Assembly: GCA_022825135.1 (NCBI GenBank)
Contig: JAJDYN010000029.1
Coordinates: 186,001 to 250,000 of the forward strand
Direction of reading: 5' to 3'
DNA: 64,000 bases
From: Gemmatimonadota bacterium
GTDB taxonomy: Bacteria; Gemmatimonadota; Gemmatimonadetes; Longimicrobiales; Gaopeijiaceae
Part shown: piece after piece, positions 1 through 7,696 of the stretch
Layout of the letters: every line of letters begins with the position of its first letter
Numbering within the stretch: the first letter of the stretch is position 1
Position numbers and translations under genes: made by a program
Notes under the pieces: model-generated
What the model was told of the DNA's origin: nothing
The model's database searches: none
Seen by the model: the letters and a program-made list of their open reading frames with translations, nothing else

Positions 1-253
1 TGAGGGTCGCGCCGGACACGAACAGCGACCGGAAGCGGTCCCAGTCACGCGCCACGCCCGCGTCGCCGGAGATGACGTCGTAGAGGGCCGTGATGATGGC
101 GTCGATGGACGCGACATCTGCCGGATCGGCGGCGGGCTGCTGGGCGGTGGCGGGGGCTGGCGCCCAGGCAGCCACGCCGGTGGCCACGACAAGGGTGGCC
201 AGCCGTGCCAGGGAGCAGGGACGGCCTGGAGGACGTGCGCGCGTAGCGGTCAT
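1..253 (-). CDS. NTF2-like (SnoaL/DUF4440-type) secreted protein, 3' end cut by window
   Basis: An ATG at 253 on the minus strand opens a frame that stays open to the window edge, giving 84 residues. Residues 1-37 look like a signal peptide (basic N-terminus, then LATLVVATGVAAW and an Ala-rich cleavage region ending TAQQ). The mature start contains IDAIITALYDVISGDAG and ARDWDRFRSLF, a pattern I associate with small NTF2-fold (SnoaL/DUF4440) proteins common in Gemmatimonadota. The stop codon and most of the fold lie outside the window, so the family call is an inference from one helix. It lies 49 bp downstream of the amidohydrolase-like gene on the same strand and may be the last gene of that operon. 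Confidence 0.6.
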   Translation of the reverse strand, partial: MTATRARPPGRPCSLARLATLVVATGVAAWAPAPATAQQPAADPADVASIDAIITALYDVISGDAGVARDWDRFRSLFVSGATL

Positions 254-302
254 GGGTGCGTATCCGTGACTGGGAACGCCGGGCAAGCCCGGCAATTCGA
301 GG

Positions 303-1673
303 CTACATGATCACTCGCCGCATGTACTGCCTGACCTTCTCCATGTACTTCTCGAAGAAGTACTTCTGGATGTCCATCATATCGAGCTCGCGGCCCTGGA
401 TGTAGGCCTGCTCGATGTCGGTGGTCATGTCGAGCGGCGTGCCCGTCGTGATGAGGAAGGTCGCCTGCTTGCCCGGCTCCAGGGAGCCGACCCGGTCTTC
501 AAGCCCCAGGAACTCGGCCGGGTTGATGGTCACCGCCCTCAGCGCCTCGTCCTCGGGAAGCCCGAACGCAACTGCGACGCCGGCTTCGAAGGGCAGCCGG
601 TTCGAGTACAGCGAGCCCGAGCCGCCCGAGATCGCGAAGCGCACGCCCGCCTCGTGCAGACGCGCGGGCATCGAATAGGCGCCGTCATAGCCCTCGTAGT
701 CCCGGCCGGGGGCGGCCATCGTCGACGTCAGGATGACCGGGATGTCCTCGGCCACCAGACGGTCCGCCACGTGGATGGCGTCGCGGCCGCCACGGATGAC
801 GATCCTGAGGTTCTCCTCCTGCGCCCAGGTGACCGCGTCGTTGATCTGGGCCGCGCCGTCGGCCGCGACCACGACGGGAAGCTCTCCGTCGAAGACCGGC
901 ATCATCGCCAGATAGCGAGAGTCGCTGCGCACCTCCTCGCCCGCGGACACGGCGTCCCGATAGGCGCGCGCCTCGGCGAAGAAGCTCTTCAGCTGCTGAA
1001 CCTGCTCCTCGTAGCTCGGCGGATCCTCCTGTTGACCGAAGCCGAAGCCCCCGAACCCGCGAAACCGCCGGGGATTCGGGTTCGGCCAGTTGACGTTGAG
1101 CGCGGCGGCCGACTGCATCGACATCTCCTCCCAGCTCCAGCCCTCGAGGGCCATCGCGGAGGACATGCCGGAGACGAGTCCGCCGTCGGGGGTCGTGAGC
1201 GTGGTGAGCACGCCGGCCGAGCGGGTCGTGCCGATGTGCCGGCTCTCGGCGTTCACCGCGACGTCCGCGCGCACGTTCGGGTTGAAGTCCCCCAGTTCAT
1301 TGACGTCGTTCGAGACCCCGACCGCCCCGATCTCGGCGATCCCCACCGTGCTGTAGGCGTCGATGAGCCCGGGATAGATGTGCTTCCCGGTCGCGTCGAC
1401 CACGCGGGTCCCATCCGGAATCTCCAGATCGGCGCCGACCGCCGTGATCATGCCGTTCTCGAAGAGGATGGTTCCGTTCTCGATGACACCGCTCGTCACC
1501 GTGTGAATTGTCGCTCCACGCAGGGCCATCGGCTCGGCCTGCGGGGGCACCGTCATCCGTACCTGGGCCTCGATGGCCGCCGGCGCCCATGCCAGGAGCG
1601 CCAGCGCCGCACAGGCGGCTCCGCCCGCCAGAGACCAGCTTCCGTTCATCGCCCGTCGCTCGATCGTCGTCAT
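303..1673 (-). CDS. Secreted amidohydrolase-like protein with degenerate metal site
   Basis: The protein is 456 residues from the ATG at 1673. Its N-terminus carries an export signal (hydrophobic AACAALALLAW, cleavage near IEAQ). The amidohydrolase N-terminal beta-sandwich and barrel entry are recognisable (TIHTVTSGVIENGTILFENG, then ATGKHIYPGLIDAYSTVG near residue 100), as is the C-terminal strand GSLEPGKQATFLI. Active amidohydrolases have HxH after the PGxIDxH turn; here the position reads AYS, and the late metal Asp is replaced in AISGGSGS. A Gly/Phe-rich loop (RRFRGFGGFGFGQQ) is near residue 210. It probably acts outside the cytoplasm as a non-catalytic or unusual partner of the upstream gene, whose stop overlaps this start by one base (TGATG). 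A second ATG at 1649 is a possible alternative start. The same open frame continues upstream to 4295, but that extension is antisense-like shadow within the next gene. Confidence 0.85.
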   Translation of the reverse strand: MTTIERRAMNGSWSLAGGAACAALALLAWAPAAIEAQVRMTVPPQAEPMALRGATIHTVTSGVIENGTILFENGMITAVGADLEIPDGTRVVDATGKHIYPGLIDAYSTVGIAEIGAVGVSNDVNELGDFNPNVRADVAVNAESRHIGTTRSAGVLTTLTTPDGGLVSGMSSAMALEGWSWEEMSMQSAAALNVNWPNPNPRRFRGFGGFGFGQQEDPPSYEEQVQQLKSFFAEARAYRDAVSAGEEVRSDSRYLAMMPVFDGELPVVVAADGAAQINDAVTWAQEENLRIVIRGGRDAIHVADRLVAEDIPVILTSTMAAPGRDYEGYDGAYSMPARLHEAGVRFAISGGSGSLYSNRLPFEAGVAVAFGLPEDEALRAVTINPAEFLGLEDRVGSLEPGKQATFLITTGTPLDMTTDIEQAYIQGRELDMMDIQKYFFEKYMEKVRQYMRRVIM

Positions 1674-4672
1674 CAGTTTCTCTCCATCTGAGCGTTCCGG
1701 TCGCCGTTGCCCTCCACGGACAGGATGGCCTGGATAAGCTGCGTGCGTTCCTCTTCGATGCGGTCGCGCAGCGCCGCGTCCTCCTCGAGGGAGAAGTACC
1801 GGCGGCCGTCGACCCACGTCTGCTCGGCGCGCGAGAACTGCGAGAGCGGGTTGCCGCTCCAGATCACGAAGTCGGCGTCCTTGCCGGCCTCGAGCGAACC
1901 GACCTGGTCGTGGATCGCCACGGCCTCCGCCGCCTGGTTGGTCACCGTCGACAGCGCCTGCTCCGGGGTGAGCCCGGTGCGCAGCAGCTTGCCCGCCTCC
2001 CAGTTCATGCGGCTTGCGATCTCGCTGTTGTCGGAGTGCAGCGAAGTCACGACTCCCGCCTCGATCAGGATGCGGGCGTTGTACACCGTCGCGTCGTACG
2101 CCTCGAGCTTGAAGGCTCCCCAGTCGCTCCACACCACGGCCGCGACCCCCGACGCGGCGAGTTCGGGCGCAATCTTGTAGGCCTCGACGCCGTGCTGCAG
2201 CGTCTGCACCCGGAAGCCGAACTCCTCGGCCAGCCGGACCAGCGCGAGGAACTCGTCCGCGCGATAGCCGTGGGACGAGATGAGCAGCTCCTGGTCGAGG
2301 ATGTCCAGAATCGCCTCCATGCGCAGGTCGCGCCGCGGAGGCAATCCCTCCTGGTTCTCCTCCCACCGCTGCCACTCGCGCTCGTAGTCGCGCGCGGCCA
2401 TGAAGTGGTCGCGGATGATCTCCTGCGTCCCCATGCGGGTGTCGGGATAGCGGCCTTGACGCCGCTTCGGGTTCTCGCCCAGCGCGAATTTCACCGTGCG
2501 GGGCGCGTTCTCCAGCTTGAGATCCTCGGGCAGCGCCCCCCAGCGCATCTTCACGAAGACGTTCTCGCCCCCGATGGGATTCGCGGAACCGTGCTTGATG
2601 TGCGCGGTGGTGAGCCCGCCGGCCAGCTGCCGGTACATCCAGATGTTGTTGTGGGTCACGACGTCGCCCATGCGCACCTCGGGGACGATCGCGAATCCGC
2701 TTTCGTTCACCGCGCTGACGCCCGAGTGGATGTGCGGATCGATCATCCCCGGCGTGACGTGCTTGCCGGTCGCGTCGATCTCGACCGCGCCGCCCGGGGC
2801 GTCGAGGTCCATGCCGACCGCTTCGACCGCCCCCGCGCGCACCAGGAGGTCGGCGCCTTCGATGATGCCCTGCGGCCCCTGGGTCCAGACCGTCGCGTTG
2901 CGAACCACGACGGCGGCGGGCTGCTCCGGGATCGAGGTGCGCCCGTAATCCATCATGGGCCGGATGAAGGGCAGATCGATTTCGGGCACGTCCATCGCGA
3001 CGGTGCCGCGCGCCGCGCCCTCGAAGGGCTCGGTGCGCATGCCGCGGAAGGACGGGTCCGCCCCGTTGGGGAGCGAGGTCCATCCGAAGAAATCGTCGCC
3101 GCGCACCGAACCCGACAGGAGCGCCATGCCCTGATAGCCCAGCACTTCGCCGTTGAAGCGGACGTCGATTCGTCCGGTCTCCGCGACCGCGCTGGCCGAT
3201 TCGAGGTCGACCCGCGCGCCGCCCGGAAGCTCGGGCCCGGTGCTGGCGATATCGAGGTAGCCGCGGAGCCGGTTCAACGGCCCCTCGAGGACGAGCACGG
3301 CTTCGAAGCCCCACTCGTCGTCCGAAGCGATCGTCCAGCTTCCGCGCGGATCGATCTGGGCCGGGCGGGTCACGCCGTAGACCCTTCCCTGCACCCATAC
3401 GTCGCGCACCGTCGCCTCCTCGGCGAAGAGGTCGCCCTCGCTCACGATGAGGTTGGCCACCTTGCCTTCGGCGATGGTCCCGTGGGTGCGATCGATCCCC
3501 AGCCAGGAGGCCGGCGTGGTGGTGAGCGCCGCCAGGGCATCGTCCGCCTCGAGCCCGCGCGCCACCGCGACGCGCAGATTGGGCAGAAACTCGTTCAGCG
3601 ACGCAAGGCCGTCGGTGGTGATGGCGAAGCGGACCCCGGCGTCGGCCAGTTGCCCCGCGCTGGTCGGCGCCAGGTACCAGTGGCGCAGATCGGCGAGCGA
3701 GGCGTCGAGCGCGGCCCCCGGATGACCCACGTCCGGGGCGTCCGGGAAGTCGAGCGGAACGATGAGTGGATCGCTGCGCCCGCGGAGCACGTCGATGAGC
3801 CGGTACTCCAGACCGTTCCCACGGTACCACGCCTCGAGCCCGAACTCCGACGCGAGGCTGTGCGCGCGCAGGTACTCCTCCTCGCTGCCGGTCTCGAAGA
3901 TCACCGGTTGATCGCCGTCCGCCGCGTCTTCCAGCGCCGCCAGGGCTTCGCTGGTCTCCGGAGGCAGGAAGGCGCGGCCGCTCGACTCGTACGCATCCCA
4001 GGCGCGTTCGTACCAATCGGCGTCCATGAACGTCTGCTTCATCAGCGCGATCGTGCCCATCGCGGAGTTGGGATACGAACCGCCGAGCTCGAAGGAGCGC
4101 TGGAAGCCGATGGCCTGGGCGATGTCGGGGCGGAGCACCCGGTCGCGCACGCCCTCGTCGCCGAGAGTGACCAGCGAGGCGGTGCCCCGGAAGATGCCCT
4201 GCTTCGGGACCGCCAGCGCCGCGCCGAACCCCTGCGAGCGGAGCGCCGCGCGCCGGTCGGCGTCGTCCTGAAGATTGCGCGTGGTGGAAAACCATGCCCG
4301 CACCTGCGGATTCCAGTGCGTGGGACCGACGTCACCGCCCTCCGGCACGCCGTCCATGCCCAGATCCGCGTGCGCGTCGATGAAGCCCGGGTACACCGTG
4401 AGCCCGTCAAGATCCCATACGCGCGCGCCGGCGGGCGCGTCCCCGCCTCCGACTTCCTGGATGAGCCCGTCGCGGATCACGATCGTCGCGTCGTCCATGA
4501 CCTGTCCCGGCCCGGTCACCACCCGCGCCCCCACAAGGGCGTGGAACCCGGTGCCGTTGTCGCGCATGCCCTCCACCGGCTGGGTGCGGGTCGCCTGCTG
4601 GGCATGGACGCCCGTCGCCAGGGCCGCCGCCAGCCCCATCGTGCCGAGTATTGCCTTCACCGAACCCCCCAT
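1673..4672 (-). CDS. Secreted tandem two-domain amidohydrolase
   Basis: The protein is 999 residues with a signal peptide (GTMGLAAALATGVHAQQ). It contains two consecutive amidohydrolase units. The first (about residues 35-480) has LTVYPGFIDAHADLGMDG, where the second metal His is an Asp. The second (about 510-985) has canonical TPGMIDPHIHSG, further likely ligands in ISSHGYRA and LQHGVEA, and the catalytic-type Asp in SLHSDNSE. The family hydrolyses amide, ester or cyclic imide bonds with a binuclear metal centre; the substrate is unknown. The C-terminal half looks competent and the N-terminal half altered. The downstream amidohydrolase-like gene is translationally coupled, so a periplasmic complex is plausible. 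About 235 bp without a gene separate it from the divergent membrane-protein gene; I saw no clear promoter there. Confidence 0.9.
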   Translation of the reverse strand: MGGSVKAILGTMGLAAALATGVHAQQATRTQPVEGMRDNGTGFHALVGARVVTGPGQVMDDATIVIRDGLIQEVGGGDAPAGARVWDLDGLTVYPGFIDAHADLGMDGVPEGGDVGPTHWNPQVRAWFSTTRNLQDDADRRAALRSQGFGAALAVPKQGIFRGTASLVTLGDEGVRDRVLRPDIAQAIGFQRSFELGGSYPNSAMGTIALMKQTFMDADWYERAWDAYESSGRAFLPPETSEALAALEDAADGDQPVIFETGSEEEYLRAHSLASEFGLEAWYRGNGLEYRLIDVLRGRSDPLIVPLDFPDAPDVGHPGAALDASLADLRHWYLAPTSAGQLADAGVRFAITTDGLASLNEFLPNLRVAVARGLEADDALAALTTTPASWLGIDRTHGTIAEGKVANLIVSEGDLFAEEATVRDVWVQGRVYGVTRPAQIDPRGSWTIASDDEWGFEAVLVLEGPLNRLRGYLDIASTGPELPGGARVDLESASAVAETGRIDVRFNGEVLGYQGMALLSGSVRGDDFFGWTSLPNGADPSFRGMRTEPFEGAARGTVAMDVPEIDLPFIRPMMDYGRTSIPEQPAAVVVRNATVWTQGPQGIIEGADLLVRAGAVEAVGMDLDAPGGAVEIDATGKHVTPGMIDPHIHSGVSAVNESGFAIVPEVRMGDVVTHNNIWMYRQLAGGLTTAHIKHGSANPIGGENVFVKMRWGALPEDLKLENAPRTVKFALGENPKRRQGRYPDTRMGTQEIIRDHFMAARDYEREWQRWEENQEGLPPRRDLRMEAILDILDQELLISSHGYRADEFLALVRLAEEFGFRVQTLQHGVEAYKIAPELAASGVAAVVWSDWGAFKLEAYDATVYNARILIEAGVVTSLHSDNSEIASRMNWEAGKLLRTGLTPEQALSTVTNQAAEAVAIHDQVGSLEAGKDADFVIWSGNPLSQFSRAEQTWVDGRRYFSLEEDAALRDRIEEERTQLIQAILSVEGNGDRNAQMERN

Positions 4673-4908
4673 TTGTCACCCCTGCGTGAATCGCCTCGTT
4701 TCCAAAACCCGACCGGCCCTGTCCGAGGCCGACGGGGTGCGAGTAACCTTGATGACTACGCTTCCCACGGCGTCCGGTCAATCGCCGGTTTGGTCCGGCG
4801 CTCTGCGAGTGACAGATTCGCCGGACCCGCTCGCATTCGCCGGGCCACTCGGGTTCGCCGGCGACTCCGCGCACGACGACAGCTCCGATCACACGAGGAT
4901 CACTGCCG

Positions 4909-5643
4909 ATGGCTGAACGCAACTCCGACCGCGAGGCCCGGGCCCCGGCCAGCCGGGCGGGCCCTTCGGGGATCCCGGTGGGACTGCTCATCGCGCTGGT
5001 GATCGCGCTCCTGACGCTTCTCGGCATCGGTACCCGCTACTACGTCCACGGCGATGTGAACGCCATCCATTGCCTGTTCAGCCTGTTTTTCTCAATCAAT
5101 CTCCCGATCTGCTACTGGGAGATGTGCCTGTTTTTCCGCAGGGACTACATTGAGGCGCGCGCGGACCACTGGCGCGGATGGCGGCGCAAAACCGGCCGCA
5201 CGCCGGCGGTCGAGTTTCTTACCAGCCGGGTGCCGCCGGGCCGGATCCTCTCTCCGACGGTCTGGGCAGACGTCTGGGCGACCTACTCGATGATCGATCC
5301 GGCGTACGCGGACCGAAACACCTTCGGCTTCAATGCCGACATCGGCAACGGCTTCGTTACGCCCATTCCGACGCTGACCCTGTACGCGGCCTATACCCTC
5401 GGCTTCCTGCCCGCCATCGTTGCCGGCGTCATCGGGGCGATGCTGTTCTGGCAGTGGGTGTACCTGACGTCGCTCTACTGGGTCAGCTTCTTCGTGGCCG
5501 GGAGCCGGACCCGCATCACCAGGGGCGAACTGTACGGCTACGTGGTCGGACTCAACGGCATCTGGGTGTTCATTCCGATGTTCGGCCTGTACGTGTCGGT
5601 TCGCCTGATCCTGGACGGGAGCTACGGCGTGCTGGGTGGGTGA
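4909..5643 (+). CDS. Polytopic membrane protein, possibly EXPERA-like
   Basis: The protein is 244 residues and starts at the ATG at 4909. Hydrophobic segments lie near residues 24-43 (VGLLIALVIALLTLLGIG), 58-78, 145-190 (two helices) and 205-232, so at least four membrane helices. The second segment contains a W-E pair followed by a basic loop (FFRRDYIEARADHWRGWRRK), and the last helix contains NGIWVFIPMFGLY. An Asn-x-x-Trp-x-x-x-Pro helix end and four helices recall EXPERA/emopamil-binding-protein-type proteins, which include sterol isomerases, but this is a weak motif-level match. It is followed by 223 bp containing tandem repeats and then tdk on the same strand. No operon partner is obvious. 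Without a homology search I would call it a membrane protein of unknown function. Confidence 0.75.
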   Translation: MAERNSDREARAPASRAGPSGIPVGLLIALVIALLTLLGIGTRYYVHGDVNAIHCLFSLFFSINLPICYWEMCLFFRRDYIEARADHWRGWRRKTGRTPAVEFLTSRVPPGRILSPTVWADVWATYSMIDPAYADRNTFGFNADIGNGFVTPIPTLTLYAAYTLGFLPAIVAGVIGAMLFWQWVYLTSLYWVSFFVAGSRTRITRGELYGYVVGLNGIWVFIPMFGLYVSVRLILDGSYGVLGG

Positions 5644-5712
5644 TTAGCGTTCACCGGGAACTCGGTCTCGCCGCTCTGGCCCAGGAGAGCCACGTAACCT
5701 CCCCGCGGCGAG

Positions 5713-5773
5713 CGTCCAATCGTTATCGGAGGACCGTCCGATCCTTATCGGAGGACCGTCCGATCGTTATTCG
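5713..5773. repeat. 22-bp tandem repeat (about 2.8 copies) with internal palindrome
   Basis: Copies begin at 5713, 5735 and 5757 with a strict 22-bp period. The core ATCGGAGGACCGTCCGAT occurs exactly at 5725-5742 and 5747-5764 and is an interrupted palindrome (ATCGGA / TCCGAT arms around six bases). The spacing is close to two helical turns, as expected for cooperative protein binding on one DNA face. It lies about 95-155 bp upstream of the thymidine kinase start, so it may be an operator, but this is inference. Confidence 0.75.
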
Positions 5774-5866
5774 CTCAGGGACTGCGGGATACCTTGGCGG
5801 ACGCATGGGCCGCAGGATGACTACATTACATGCCCGCCGAACACCGCACGTTGCACGAGCAAAGCC

Positions 5867-6502
5867 ATGATGCAGAGGGCGAGACAGGGATGGGTCGAGG
5901 TCGTCGCCGGCGTCATGTTCAGCGGCAAGTCCGAGGAATTGATCCGGCGCATACGGCGCGCCCTCATCGCCGGACGGCGGGTGCAGCTCTTCAAGTCGCA
6001 CCTCGACGACCGCTACGGGGGTCAGTTCCGCATCTCCTCCCACGACGGCCGCCAGATCGACGCCGAGCCCGTGTCCAACTCGACGCAGCTCGCCGAAAAG
6101 GTGCACCCGGAGACCCAGGTCGTCGCCATCGACGAGGCCCAGTTCCTGGATGACGGCGTCTGCGAGGTGGCTGACGCGCTGGCGGACGCCGGGATGCGCG
6201 TCATCATCGCCGGCACCGACATGGACTTCCGCGGGGAGCCCTTCGGCCCCATGGGCCTGCTCCTGGCGCGCGCGGAGCGGATCGACAAGCTCAACGCCAT
6301 CTGCGTCGTGTGCGGCGATCCGGCAACCAGGAACCAGCGCCTCATCGACGGGAAGCCGGCGCCCGCGGAGGGCCCGACGATCCATGTGGGAGGCGCCGAG
6401 TCGTACGAGGCCCGTTGCCGCCGCTGCCACGAGGTGCCGAAACGGGATCGGGCCCAGCGGGAGCTGTTGCTGAGGCGCGGGAAGGGGTGGGAGGGGGTGT
6501 AG
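5867..6502 (+). CDS. tdk: Thymidine kinase (type II)
   Basis: The enzyme phosphorylates thymidine to dTMP with ATP in nucleotide salvage. The 211-residue length fits the bacterial TK1-like family. The P-loop GVMFSGKSEE starts at residue 15, the Walker-B-like VVAIDEAQFLDD is at 86-96, and the lasso/thymidine region FRGEPFGP is at 121-128. Four cysteines placed as CVVC (146, 149) and CRRC (184, 187) form the structural zinc site, with Tyr180 in ESYEARC at the expected substrate position. The first ATG is 5867 and a second follows at once at 5870; either could be used. The next gene begins three bases after the stop, suggesting co-transcription. The 22-bp palindromic repeat upstream could regulate it. 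Confidence 0.96.
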   Translation: MMQRARQGWVEVVAGVMFSGKSEELIRRIRRALIAGRRVQLFKSHLDDRYGGQFRISSHDGRQIDAEPVSNSTQLAEKVHPETQVVAIDEAQFLDDGVCEVADALADAGMRVIIAGTDMDFRGEPFGPMGLLLARAERIDKLNAICVVCGDPATRNQRLIDGKPAPAEGPTIHVGGAESYEARCRRCHEVPKRDRAQRELLLRRGKGWEGV

Positions 6503-6505
6503 ACC

Positions 6506-6742
6506 ATGCCACGTGGCAGGCCGAGTCGACTTTCCTTTCCGGCGCAGATCCTGACGACCGCGATCATCGTGGCCGCCCTGGCCGGGGCCGCCCGCCTGGC
6601 GAGTTCCGAAGAAGACTCCAGGGCGTTCGACGAGGCGGCGGAGCGGACGCGGTTTCAGCTGGAAGGGGCTGCGCGAGGTGTCGAAGCGGCCGGCCCCGCG
6701 GACGACGAGCGCCAGGCGCCCGCGGAGCGTGAAGAGCCATGA
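6506..6742 (+). CDS. Small single-pass membrane protein, unknown function
   Basis: This 78-residue frame fits tightly between tdk (start three bases after its stop) and the hydroxylase gene, whose ATG overlaps this stop (ATGA). One hydrophobic segment, ILTTAIIVAALAGAARL (about residues 15-31), follows a basic N-terminus, and the C-terminal half is acidic and polar with a helical character. I do not recognise a family. The overlap arrangement is the main support; chance open frames are common in GC-rich DNA, so this could still be spurious. Confidence 0.5.
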   Translation: MPRGRPSRLSFPAQILTTAIIVAALAGAARLASSEEDSRAFDEAAERTRFQLEGAARGVEAAGPADDERQAPAEREEP

Positions 6743-7620
6743 TCGACGCGATCACGCGAGCGCTCGACTGGGACGCGGTCATGGGCTGGTTCTACGTATT
6801 GAACGACCTGAGCCTGGTGTACGTGATCGTCCCGTTCTTCTTCGTCGAACTCATTCGCTACGCGTTTCTGAAGCGTTTGAGCTTCGACGTCATCGGCGAC
6901 TCGGTGGCAAACGTCATCACCTTCGTTTCCTTCGTGGCCATCGAGTACTCCCTCGGCATCCTCTTCGTCACGAAGCTCTACTTCTGGATCTACGCGAACT
7001 TCAGCCTGGCCCACCTGTCGCTGAACTGGGTCACCATCGTGACCTGTGTCCTGCTGGCCGATCTCATGTACTACTGGGATCACCGCATGATGCACAGGAT
7101 CGGGGTCGGATGGGCCACGCACACGGTGCATCACAGCTCGCCCCACTTCAACATGTCGGTGGCCTACCGCTTCGGCCCTCTCGACGCGGTCTTCCCGCTC
7201 CTCTTCTCATTCCCGATCGTCATGCTGGGGTATCACCCGATCCTGGTGCTGCTGTCCGAGATCCTGGTCCAGCAGTTTCAGGCGATCCTGCACACGGAGG
7301 CCATCCGGAAGCTGCCGCGCCCGATCGAGTTCCTGTTCAACACGCCCTCTCACCACCGGGTGCATCACGGTTCGAACCTGCAGTACTGGGACAGGAACTA
7401 CGCGGGCATGCTCATCGTCTGGGATCGCATGTTCGGGACCTTCGAACCGGAGGTCGAGCCGGTCATGTACGGCATCGAGCGGCCGCTCAACTCGAACAAC
7501 CCGATCAAAGTGTTTCTGCACGGAATCCAGCGCCTGGCCGTCAAGATCTTCCAGACGAAGGGAATGGGGAACAAGCTGCTCGTGTTGGTGAAGCCGCCGA
7601 GCTGGAGTGCGACGGAGTAG
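6739..7620 (+). CDS. Fatty acid hydroxylase / sterol desaturase family protein
   Basis: The protein is 293 residues, membrane-embedded, with helices near 26-44, 55-80, 97-113 and 150-180. The di-iron histidine clusters of the superfamily are present in order: DHRMMH (His115, His119), HTVHH (His128, His131, His132) and HHRVHH (205-210), followed by the typical W-x-D-R-x-F-G-T-F tail (VWDRMFGTF). The family inserts hydroxyl groups or double bonds into lipids using O2; the lipid substrate cannot be read from sequence. The ATG overlaps the stop of the 78-residue gene, implying translational coupling. A short non-coding gap follows, with the next gene convergent. Confidence 0.9.
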   Translation: MIDAITRALDWDAVMGWFYVLNDLSLVYVIVPFFFVELIRYAFLKRLSFDVIGDSVANVITFVSFVAIEYSLGILFVTKLYFWIYANFSLAHLSLNWVTIVTCVLLADLMYYWDHRMMHRIGVGWATHTVHHSSPHFNMSVAYRFGPLDAVFPLLFSFPIVMLGYHPILVLLSEILVQQFQAILHTEAIRKLPRPIEFLFNTPSHHRVHHGSNLQYWDRNYAGMLIVWDRMFGTFEPEVEPVMYGIERPLNSNNPIKVFLHGIQRLAVKIFQTKGMGNKLLVLVKPPSWSATE

Positions 7621-7696
7621 TTGACGGAGCCCGCTCCCCTGCCCTTGGCGAGGGGAGTCCAGGCATCCCGCCATGGCGGGTGATAGCAGCCCCGTG

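Noticed and set aside
1674-4295. Long N-terminal extension of the amidohydrolase-like gene
   Set aside because: The extra residues overlap the upstream gene out of frame and show no coding pattern; a signal peptide begins at the ATG at 1673.
1508-5002. 1164-residue plus-strand open frame
   Set aside because: It is antisense to two well-supported amidohydrolase genes and rich in Arg/His/Gly; long shadow frames are normal in GC-rich coding DNA.
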